Assembly: GCA_963678675.1 (NCBI GenBank)
Contig: OY783194.1
Coordinates: 28,994,278-29,058,277 of the forward strand
Reading direction: 5' to 3'
Origin: Xiphydria camelus
Lineage: Eukaryota > Arthropoda > Insecta > Hymenoptera > Xiphydriidae
DNA: 64,000 bases
Under the pieces are notes generated by a model, which made no database searches, was not told the DNA's origin, and worked only from the letters and a program-made list of their open reading frames with translations. Both the position numbers and the translations under genes were made by a program. Position 1 is the first letter of the stretch, and every line of letters starts with the position of its first letter. Below, piece after piece: positions 26,801 through 38,800 of the stretch.

Positions 26801-29800
26801 GCTACGTGGTGCGTGTTTGCGAGGTTTTTTGCAACATTTTCTAGAGCTGCAATCGCGTCTTTATAAATATATATGCATAAGATTATTTGGCGATTGCGTG
26901 GGAGGACCATGAAAATTCTTTTAGAGGCTATATGATGCAGGTATAGATTCCTATATACATTCCTAATATATATATGTATATTCGCGAATACATAGTTATT
27001 TTATAGACTTAGGTATAGAAAGAGCCTAAGAATACACGGAAGAGTGCGGCTGTGTACATTTTCCACCATCTACGATATCTTCGAGACGAATGAAATGTAA
27101 ACTGAAACTTTTTTCTCTAGAGAAACAGCGGCGAGGTAGGTATAAGATGAATGAAAATTGATAACGAACCCGCGGAACTCGAAGACAACAGCTTCCATTG
27201 TTTCTGTTATAATAACATTTCGTTTGCATTTATATATAAAAAAAAATTCATCTGATTCTTAATACAAAACGTTTACCAAAACATTTTTCGTTATCAATTC
27301 AACCTCGTAAAGTTTAGCGCGTTATCAATTTTCTTTGAAATATTCGGCAAGAGTCGAAATTCCATGGCAATGAGTCGAGGCTTAATTCCCGACTCAATTC
27401 CTCTGCGCTCAAGAACCGTGGGAGCAGGGGGAGGGAGGAGGAAGGCGGAGAAAGGAGGGAGTAATCGAATTCAATTTCTCAAACAAACGTCACGAGACGT
27501 TCGGGGAAATTTCCTATAAATTTCGGTAGTGTGAGCGCGGGAGAGAACGACGCGCGCGTCCGGGGATTTATAAACGCGTCAACTAGAGGCCCATTCGTTA
27601 TAAATAGAGAAAAGCCCGCGACGTCGCGTGGCGCACGGGCACGCGCCTAGCCCAAACCGTCCTCATTATTTTAATCGCGTGGTAGGGATGGGCGGTCGGG
27701 CGGGCGGGAAGGTTGACAGCCCGCACCGCATGCAACGCGTTGCATCGATTCGTTGCCCTTTGGACAACGCGTAAAGTCAACGATGCCGCGGATAAATCGG
27801 TCGATCTATGTATAATGATGCGGTGGATTAACAAAGCACGTATAAAGCTCGAAATTTTATACGGGGCGTTATTGCCAGTTGGTCCCGCTTGCCTCATCGG
27901 CGCGCTTATCAATTTTAGTTGCGAGATATAAAAGCTCTTATATATAGTAACTGGCGGAAGTGCAGCGTGTTGCACGTAACACGGCGCGTCGATACAGACT
28001 CTGTATCCCAGGTGAAAAAATTCTATATATTTTCTACGCCTAAAGAAAAATTTGCTTCATTTGACCGTCGGTGAAGTTGAATACGGCTAACCTTACGGTG
28101 CAATTGTTTCAATGCTGTAAGAGTGTAAGAAAAAATGAGTTGTACCAACAAAAAGGAAGTTGAAACAAGTGTATATCTTCTTGAAACAATTACACTGTGA
28201 GGTCCGCCGTATTCAACCTCACTGATGGTTGAATGAAGCAAATTTTTTTTCAGTGTATATAATTCGTATGTGGCTTTGATCATATACGGATTATATATGA
28301 TTTCTATATTAATCATGTGGGGACTATATGTACATGGATTATATATACAAATATTAAAAAATCTGTACATAGTTCTTATATGGTTAATATAAAAATCACG
28401 TGTAATCCATATATGACTAAAACCACATATGAGTTGTATACAAAATATATAGAACTTTTCCGCCTGTGATGTCTTTATAGCGGTACCTATGGCGGTTAAG
28501 AGACGCTGAATACTTCGCGCGCGACCTCTCGAGCGCGCGCGTGAATTCGCTAAATCGGGATCACGATTTACGATCCGTTAAGGCCGACACTTTTTGTGCG
28601 CGGCAGCTGGTTTATTGCGGCCGCAGGCTCGATCGTACGAGACGAAGAGCGGCGAACGATATACGTACGCGTTAGGCACTGATATGGTATATTGGGAAGT
28701 CGTAATTTATATACTGATATGGGTTTTTTTTTATTTCCAGAATCACGAGTACGGCGGTTACGGGGACGAGCCGAGACGCAAGAGGTACGTTCTATATGAT
28801 TGGTTATTGGAGCTGTTGATTAGCTCGGGATATTGTAGTTATAACTGTATTTTTTTTATGATTATTATACACCTATTATGGGGTGAAAGTGGTTTAAAGG
28901 CGCCTCAGTCGAAGTGCGAGTTCAAGATCGATTATCTTGAAAACAATTGGAGATATCGAAAAGAAGTTAAGATACAAGATGTTTGTCTACATTTTTACTA
29001 TAAAAAAGTTGCTCTTGATTTTTCATATATGCCTACCGTGTTTCGAGATAATTGCGCTGAAAGAGTTAAACGGAAACTGCAAACGCTTATATATCCTACT
29101 TTTAGTCTAAATTAACTTAGAGTACGAATGTTCTACGATATATTCTCACGTGCAAAATAAACCTCGATTTCAAGACAACAACTACTTTTCGAAAGTATAG
29201 ATTTAGGTATATCGCAGAAAATTTTCATTTCAAAGGTTCTCTTATTTATCTCGATGGAAGAGCGGAAAGAGTAGGAGAAAAACTCTCGACGAACTCTCAA
29301 CTATTCCCGTTAACTTTTTATTAACGTAGGCACATGTTCGAACGACGGCCTTGTAAGATTCGCGGGCTTCGAAATAACCCTGCTCCGGCGCTTTAATTAA
29401 TTTCGCCCGCGATTGCCCCGCTCCTCACGTTTTATCAGTAGTTAATCCTACGCTCGGATATCTTTTAAATTACCTATCACACTGTTACGAATCGCGCGAA
29501 CGCAATTTATATACCGCCATTGGGTGCAAGCCGAATCTATAATGCATCGAAGTGATGACGAGTGATCTTTTCGGGACTGCATCGCTATTTACGATCACTT
29601 TTTAATGGCACTTTTGTACTTTTTATTTTCCAGGGAAGACAATAACAAGCCGAATCACGTTCTCCTCTTTACAATCATCAATCCGGTGTATCCCATTACA
29701 GTGGTAAGTTTTTTGTCTATGTTCTTTTATTTGGGGTCTTCCAATGGACTTTGACAATTATTTCTTTCGAAATCGCAGAATCAGAGCATTTTTGTAACAT

Positions 29801-32800
29801 TATATGATATTATCGTACCTCGGACGGCCGTTACTATCGCCGTCGACGGAAATTAGCCTCGCGCTTGATATTCTTGTATCAAAAGTGCGAGAGAGAAAAA
29901 GAATTACGGTTCCCTCGGTCGAAAAATCGGCGTCGCGTGAAATTATTGGTGCCGCACCGCGCCACAATTGGAAGTAACGCAGGCGCTTGTTTCGATTTAC
30001 CCATATATTTCAATCTGACGATAAAACGTGCGTTTACCTATACATTACGTGACATTTCTCGTATCCAATTGCGCCTTACGGGAGGTAACAACAAAACCCG
30101 TATACAAGGGCGGGCGATCGGGTCAGGCTTGAATCGGGGGTTGCTCGGCGCTTCGTATTTCGGTACCTCTATACCGAATTGCTCGCGTTGCTCCCCGGTC
30201 ACGATGTTTATTTTCTTCTGCCTTGTTGGCTGAGCGAACCGATCGAGAGGATGGGCTTCGTTTTCTATTAAGTACACTCCGCGGTCTCTATTCGCCTCTC
30301 GTCCTCTTTTGATCCTTGCTCTTTTTATATGTCCGTCGCTCTCCATCCTTCCTTCTTTTCCTCTCGTATACTTGTCACGCATTCGAATCTGGAGTTATAT
30401 AAAAGCCGGCAAAGTGATAATAAATACAGCGGGTGAAATTTCAGACGATTAAATGTCTATTTACATCCATTTATGCATATAAAAATCCATGTCCTCTCTG
30501 ACCGACTCATCAACGCCGAGCCGAAATCGCTGAAGTTGATTACATGAAATTTGGATAGCAGTTTTCTTTTGTGGTGTAAGCATGAAAAAGAAACAATTTT
30601 ACGAAATTCTTCTCCTACACTGAACAGGAATTTGCTTTGTTCAACCATCGGCTAGGTTGAATACGGCGAACCTCACGGAGTGATTGTTTCAAGTAGATAT
30701 TCACTTATTTCAATTTCAATTTCGTTGCTTCAACAAAACGTTGTTTTCGAATCGCAAAATTCTTTGGTCGAATTCACGAAAACTTTGATGGCAGAGCTAA
30801 ACATTTGGATGATCCAACACATATTTTGTTGGATTATCAAATTGACTCAAGAAAATTATTTTTTTGGCTACTTTTTTCCCTCAGTAGGTATAATAAGGTG
30901 GTAAAATAGGGTATGTAATTTTGTATGAAGATCCGTCATTCTTGAAGTTAGATCAACGAAAATTGGTATTCGGTCTTTCGGTTAGAAATTAAGAAAGACG
31001 TGTTTCACGATTTTTGAAAATTTATCCCTTAAGAGGGTGAAACAGGGGATGACATTATTTCGAGATATACGCAGACAAAGTCGCGAGCGGAAATCTATAG
31101 TTACAAATAATATAGCGAGTGAAATTTCAGACGATTAAATGTCTATCTACACGTATACATATAGACAGGTGTACTTACGCTACTCGAGTCGTCGCCCGCA
31201 CATTAGGGAGGATCGCAACGCCCCGCTCGAGTCTGTCCAATAATTGTAATAAGCGCCGTTATGGTAAACGCAGCGGAAGAGCGGAAGCAGGGGCGAGTCC
31301 TCGCATACGGCTACAGGGTAGGTATAACCGCGGAACACCCACCCGAGTGATATGGGTACCGACGTGCGGATACGAGGTACTCAAACGAGGGCCGCCTGGA
31401 AATTGCGCCATTGGTCAGCGGACCAATTCCAAACCTCTTAGCCGTTACATCCCTATATATAATTCGATCTTCATCATCGCCTCGCGTTATCGATTCGCCG
31501 GGCTCCCAGCGGCCTTTCCTTTAACCCGAGCCGATATAATATAAACGACGACGCGCGCGGGGGAACGCTCGCGCGCGCGAAGTTCGATAAGCGGGGCCGA
31601 GAGTGGGGCGTAATCGGATTTATTTATCACGCCGCGCGAAGTGCATTGCGCGCTTCGTGTTTGTTTCGCCCGGCGACACATAACCGATTCGAGAGCGGAG
31701 CATCGCGTCGCGCTGCCAAGTGCGAGACATGCCATCGCGTCGGTACAGTCGCCGCAAACATTCACCTGTCCGACGATTCGTATCCCCGTTCGGAGCGTAT
31801 CGTCCCTCCCGCGCCGCTTGGAATTCCGCGGGCGTTTATTAAGAGATTTGTCCGAGGCCCGACGGAAATGCGGTGAATGTACGGCGAGTGCAGCTGGAGG
31901 ATCCGAGCGCGCAGGTGCGGAACCTCGCCGCTTGTCACGTTAACGCGTACGAACGAATAGAACCTCGCAGCCGTCTCGAGGCGTTTTCCTCGAATTCGAG
32001 ACGCGTGGATTGCGAAACGGCGATCTGAAGGTGCGTTTCCTATGAAGCGTCAGACGCACGCGGCTGCCGCAATGCGGCCGCCGCTGCACACTACTCCAAT
32101 GAGATTCAAATAGGATCGTTTCCTTAAATGCGTCAGCCGGCATGCGTCAATCGCAAGCAGATAGCGCCGCACGGTTGTACCTCTCGGAGAGCAGTATAGA
32201 CGCAACCGCAGTTGAAAATTCTACGTCGATTGGTCACGATGACTCAAGCAATCGAGGCAAAAGTTCTATTTTCTGTTACAGAAGATGAAAAATTAGTAGA
32301 ATGTGTGTCCGAATAGGCTATTTGACTACTATTGAGAAACCACCAGAAATGGTTTATTATATAATTTTGCACACACAAGCTGTATGAATATTTCTAATGA
32401 AATAAGCAATATATTCACTAAAAATCGAGGAACAAATTTAAATAGCTAAAAAGGCGCCAAAAACGACAAGCTAGCGGCCTCTCTAATCACGTGATCCCTC
32501 TGACGTCACATAATTGTAAACACAAATGAACGTCAAGCAGCAGCTGTTAGAATTAGTTGTTCTCTTTGAAAATAAACCAAATTGTTAACAAACAATGAAC
32601 TAAAAGTGGTGTGCAGTGCCAATAATAATCTCAAAACAAAACGACTCTAAAGCAAACCTAACCTAAAAGTTGTTGTGAACTGTTTGTTTACAATTATGTG
32701 ACGTCACACTAACCGTTAGCCAATCACGTATCGTTTTTAATTAAATGGCCGCATTTTAGAAAGACAACTTTTGAAGTTAAGATTTTTAATATTAAACACA

Positions 32801-35800
32801 TTTATATATTTTCGTTATTTTACTGAAATAAGTTTAATTAGATAGCAATAAAGAGAGATGATAACAATTTGTAATGTATTTTCAAACTAGTCAAAATGCC
32901 TATTTCCTTGTTTGTATGATTTATCAAATTTCCTTTACAAAACAGCCCTCCTCACGTCTCGACTTAAATAAAAGATGCGTTTCTGCATTTGTATCGTGAA
33001 TATATTTTGTTGTAATAATATTTTTCCATCTTTATTTTCTTCTAACAGAAGGTACAATAAAATTTCGTGTTTACTCATGGTCATTGCTCAAACCACGTAC
33101 CACTTCGTGCACCTTCCACTCGTTTCAGCACGCGACAGCCGCGTACGTTTGACGCTTCATAGGAAACGTACCTAGACGCGTCTACCGCTAGCGTCAAACG
33201 CATTGCGGCAGCCGCGTGCGTCTGACGTTTCATAGGAAACGCACCTTGACTCGGCGCTCCTCCGCGGCGGGAAAGGTACCCTCGCGCGCGCGCGCGGCAT
33301 CTAATCTCTCTCGCGCTTTCTCCGCCACTAAAAAGGACAGACTCGAGTTATATTCCCGAGGTAATAACATGTGGAGCGCGATCCCGGCGATGTCGGACAT
33401 GTGTGCGCACGCGAGCAGCACGTGGCGCTCGCGCGCGATTATTGACCCAGTTTCTGGTAATTCGAAAGAGAAAGGTCGATTTTTTGTGTGTGAAATGGGT
33501 TGCTCTTTGTCTACTTCTGATCATTGTCTCTGCGGAATACTTCGTAGCGCGGATCTGAGCGGAGTATCGTTGGCTTCTTTGGAAATTTCTATCGAGGAGT
33601 TGTGCGCTGAAAAGGGATTGCTATAGGATTTTATTGCATTTGTTGGTACGCATATCTTTCTGGCACGCGGGATACTCGTGATATCTCGCTCTCGAAACAT
33701 GATCTCGTTTGTCGAAAATACGTAGCTTCAACTGTAGCAGAGCAGGGTGGCCGTTTAAAATTAAGTAAATCGGAAATTAGGTATGCGTGGGATTCCGAGT
33801 GCAGGGAAGAAAGAAGGAAATTTATTGAATTTTATTCGTCAATTGGGAACTTTTAAACAAAAGTGATACGGTGACTATTTTCATTTTGTGAGTCCGCAAA
33901 TTGTTGAATATTAGATATTTATACCAAATATTAATAAAAAGTGAAATATTCGTTATGAAATTCTCTTATAGATGCTTATATGCTTTGCTTTCTAAAAAAT
34001 GTTTATTCCGACTGATACATAGATGTTTCCATAACTGTTATCTTACAATTTTCTTATTAAAGTTCATGTTTATAACATATTCTTAGAATAGGTATTGCAG
34101 TAAAAAATGCACAAGGAAAATTGGGATCTTCGACTAGGAAAACCGGAAATTGCACGGGAATTTCCGTTTTATATTTGGGTGGCTATCCAGCAAATGATTA
34201 ACTAAATCGACGTCTCATTTGTATTAACATTCTTCCGTTACATTTTAATACCTATGAGACTGAGACGGAACCAAATGAGATGCTTCTTCCAACTACTTAA
34301 GTTTTTCATTTCAACGGAATAATTATAATTGAAGTGTAATCCGATAGGTAATTTTCCTCTGCCGGTAGAAGATCCGTTCATTCGGTTCAATTGATTTTTT
34401 CTTCCAGCGCACACTCATCAGCTTCCGAAGCAGAGTGCGCGCAGCGAGCGACGAGCTTTTCATCAGTAGCCGAGATTCGAAATTGAGTTTTAACTTCGCG
34501 TCAAGAGCTCGCAATTCGCCGTTGACCGAGATTCGAGTCAGACTCTTTGGTCCATTGATTCTCTCCCGGCGATGTGCCATAAGAGTTCCGAGAGAGCTCC
34601 ATATGGATCCACAAAAAGATTCCCTCCGCGCGGTTAAAAGGTCGCGAATCTTCCACTCCTCGCGTTATTTTGCCGCCTCGTGTGAAAGGGTTAATAAACG
34701 GGTCAGCGACACAAAGAGGACATCCGTACTTTTGTGGCCGGACGCTCGTCGTCCTTTTCATTTCGCTGCAGCGTCCCGTTAGCCTCGCGGATACCCGTCA
34801 GGGGGTACAATGAAATGCACGGGTCCATTAGGGTTGAATGGAAGAGAAAACGACGACGATATATCGCGTGGCATTCGAATTAGCTTTGAAAATACGCAAT
34901 GGTGCGCCGAGTTGCTCGTAGGGGTTGTACGCCAATCGCGACGGTTTGGAAGTAGACTTCGCAGTTTCGATTGGCGTACGGCGGCTCCTGTATTCAAGAG
35001 ACACTGGAATGATTTATTTCAAAGCCAATAACCACGATCTTTTATCGAGTTAAAAAATGTTGTTTCGAATTCATTCCATTTTTTAAATTCTGCAAGTGTA
35101 TCAGGTACATCGCCTCGAAAGACTATGCGATCTGCAACGAGCTTTATCAAAGTTTGGTATTTGGAGGCGTGAAAAAATGTCACTCTCTTGCTTTACATAT
35201 CAGAGTGGCTTCGGTTATATGACGTCATATCTGTACATACCTACAGTTTATTTGTGCGGATTGACTTCAATCGCGTTGATTTTCTGGACACGTATTACCG
35301 TAGATTTACGACAGGTAGGGTAAGGTGGGGCAAGATGACGAACGGGGCAAGATGACGAATTCGTTATTTACAAAAACCAAGAGAAGATTTCTGCAAAGCA
35401 AACTGGCTATGACAACCTTCCTAGGACGTTACTATACCATACGAACATAAATGGCGCCAGTGTTAATTTAGCCGGGATTACAGAATCGAGCGTGTTTTAA
35501 CCTATAGTGTTATAAAATCGTTCTCAATTAAAATAACGATTTACAAAAAAACAAAGGTAAGAATTTTACTGGCAAATAGCTAATTATATTAAGTAGGATT
35601 AGTATAAGTAGAGTACAGTTAAACTTCGACATAAAAACATGTGTTTCTATTAAAAAAATAATTTTCTTTAAAATCCTACTAGTGGGGGCAAGTTGACGGG
35701 GGTAAGATGACGAACTCGTCATCTTGCCCCTTATTTTATTAATGTTATTTCATGAAAGAAGATAACGTCTGTTAATTAAAATGAAATGAGAAAAATTAAT

Positions 35801-38800
35801 AGCTAGCCACTAAATTCTCTCATTTCACATTAATTTTATATATTTTTTGGAGATGGTAAGAAATTATAGGAAAGAAAGCAATCATCGGTCTTGGTCGGAA
35901 TACAATTTAATCGCTGCCATCCATGCTGTTCTGGAAGAAAATATGACAGTGAATAATGCCAGTGGACTCTCTGAAATACATACCAGAACCTACCCTTCGT
36001 AGGTTGATTGAAATTAGACCCTTTCCAAAATATAATCGCCCTCTGTAAAAAAACTAAGAGAAAGAAACACAAAAAGCCTCTATACTAACTGCTACTTTAA
36101 ACAAAGAAGAACTAGAACAGAAAGAAAGAGAACAAAATAGCAAAGATGTTAAGAAAGCAAACAAAGTTGAGAGAGTAAAAAAGGACGTGTTTCAGAAATC
36201 TTCGACTAGATCGTTAATTCATTCTGCTAAAAACAAAGACATTTCATATCCAGGATATGAGCCTCCATCCGAAAACTGGATAAAGCGTGGATTGTGCGAA
36301 TCGTGGTGGCATGAAGCTTGCACTGGATATGAAAAGCATGGCCCGTTTAAATGTGACTTTTGTGTATAGTCGTCATCTTGCCCCAATATGTTCGTTATCT
36401 TGCCCCGTAGATGGGGTAAGATGACGAAAATGCAAAGCAATTGTAATGTTTCCTTTTTGTACCCTTTTTGGATAACTTTTTTTATTTTTATGGTTGCAAA
36501 TAATAGTTGAATCATGCATCTTTAATAATATACTCCTTTGTTTAAAATTAAAATATTGTGTTATTTTTTGTAGGCTGTTTTCGCTTAACCTCGTCAACTT
36601 GCCCCACCTTCCCCTACACTGTGAAGAGTTTTTCTAGTAAACTTCATGTTACTTTTATGAAGTTTCTATCGCACAAGTTATCCATAAAAATTATCATACG
36701 CGATTGAAACGATTAAATTTACTACAAAAATTTACCACAAAATCACTGAAAATGTACCAACATCGAAGTATCTTTCCAGCAAAAACTGTAAAATTCAAAA
36801 ATGTTTTCGGAAACTATAACAAAATTCATGGTGATTCACATTATCGCGCTTAACTTGTAATTTTACGATGCTGTTGTATAGAAAATGTATAGCAAATTTA
36901 CAAATCCTTTTAACAGTATCGATACGAGCGTACAAATACGCGCATCCATCGATTCGCGGGCGATCGCATCGCGGTCGGCTTTGCAAGTTGCGATACAGTC
37001 GCCGGAAGAACCTCCAGCAGCTGCAACTCGTTATCGACCGCACCGAGGTGCAATGTCGGTGGTCGAACTTCTGGCCTTACCGCGAGGCGCTGATCGAACC
37101 GCGAGTTTAATGGACCTTTTTATCTCGACCACAGTTATTTTTAGGCTTAACTGGATGAAGCCACGGCTCGTAGGAAGACTGATTGTGGGGCGATATATTA
37201 AAAATATACCAGCCGTGCGATGGGTCGCCTCATTCGCAGCGGGTTTACGCCTACCGGTGCTCGGTGACTCGTCTCCTCCTACTCTTCCCCCTCCTCCTTC
37301 TCCTCTTCCTCCTCCACCACTTCTTCCTCGCCTCCACAGCGTCCCGTCGTCGCTCACCACCCTTCTCTTGGTTCTCTTGCTTTTCTTTCGTCGCGCGCGA
37401 ATGATCCTCTCGCCTTTCGACCCGTCAATCACTGTGATGTTACAGTCTCGAGGCGCAATTTAGCGAAGCTCGGATATATACCAGGGGCGGATTTACGCGC
37501 GGGGTCGTCGTGCGCGAACCGCAGTTATCAGTCAGCCGGTGGTCAGTTATCGCTTACGCACGCCATTAGGGAAGCGTCGAGTTAAACTGCGTTCGCTTTC
37601 GTCAGCTGTACAGAGTGTTCCAACGTTTGCTCTTTAAGTGGGCGTGGCATCTGTTGAACGCAGCGACCAATAGTGAAGAGCGACAGCGTATCGAGCCCTC
37701 CTTCTTTGCCGTCCGGCATCTCGCTGCCGAAGGAAGGGGAGCCCGATCCGCTTGAGTCGATTCGTCGTTGGTCAACGCTTTTGCGAGAAGTCACGCCTAC
37801 TTTGGAAGTGGATGCTGGAACACTGCATCGTACCGCGATGTAACAAATGTGCCACATTTTTTTCGCTACAGATTAACGCTTAATTTCTCTTTTCGCGTAA
37901 GACACAGCTATATAGCTTCCTCAATTTTTCCATCGGACATCGGAAGCTCCCCTCTCAATGCCTCCCTCGTTCCATCCACCCCTGAGCACTCACGCTGGAT
38001 AGACGCTTCTCTCGATTTCAGCCCTTAATCCCGCCCGGAAGCGGCCACGATGGACTCGCTGTAATAATTCCCCGCTCTCGCGGGAATCGAAACGTCGATC
38101 GCGCGGATATCCGCAGCAGCGGTTTGGATCTCGCTCGGCAACGGCACACCGCAGCCGCCGCGTCGGATCCAATTTCACATAAACTTCAGGCGGATGACCG
38201 CGTATGCGGTCTCGTCTCAGTTTTCGCATTACGCTGCGATCGGCGCACCCGCGATATCCGAACCCCGCGCTGGATATTTTCGATCTCGGATACCCCCCTG
38301 GCGCTGTCGCGATAAGGTTGCGCGGATCCGCGTTATCGCGTTAAGTTGGCGGCGTCAACTGCGACGCGCCGCGGGAAATTGCGCGAAGTTGGAGTCGATA
38401 GCTGAGTCGCGCGGTTCATCGTGCCACGTGTTACCGGTCGACGCGGATGATCGAATCGGTCGTCGCTCCTTGCAGCTCCTACAATCGGTTTTTCCATCTC
38501 TGTTTCTCACGGTCAATCAGTGTTCGACTGCTGCGTCGAAGCGGAAGGATTTAATGGTGACACGAGAAATTTAGTCGGTTTACTTTCGAAGGCTGTTTAG
38601 TGGCAGAGCGAATAGCAGCGCATCCAGCGCGTTTTAGAATTTCTTTTTGAATTGCATTTAGGAACGTTAAAATAGGTTTAAATACCGTCAGAATAAATGA
38701 GGCCACAGGGAAAAGTTACTAAAATCTATTTTTTCTTTCGTTTGCCATCGGATTTTCGGTATAATTGTCGAATTTTTTGCGTGAGCGCGAATAACGATTT

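Larger units (their letters stand above)
35318..36614 (+). mobile_element. pogo-like DNA transposon, internally deleted, 1297 bp, TA target duplication
   Basis: The inverted ends GGGTAAGGTGGGGCAAGATG and the inverse of GGGGAAGGTGGGGCAAGTTG are flanked by TA (35316-35317, 36615-36616). Inside are extra copies of GGGGCAAGATGACGAA in both orientations at 35345-35358, 35685-35730 and 36369-36428. Two pieces of transposase coding remain: a DNA-binding N-terminus (35853-36002) and a C-terminal finger (about 36040-36369). The catalytic DDE part is missing, so the element could move only with help from a full-length relative. Confidence 0.85.

Noticed and set aside
28594..29115. 173-codon + frame containing hnRNP L exon 2 and repeat E
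   Set aside because: It reads through a strong acceptor and donor around the 44-nt exon into a dispersed repeat. The true product is the spliced hnRNP L.
33216..33626. 136-codon + frame with a Cys-containing tail
   Set aside because: The first third lies in a transposon end and the CpG-rich patch. The Cys pattern (CEMGCSLSTSDHCLC) fits no zinc motif I know.
36885..37463. 192-codon + frame with a Pro-rich stretch
   Set aside because: The Pro run is the translation of a polypyrimidine tract, the opposite strand gives an equally long Gly/Arg frame, and no domain is present.
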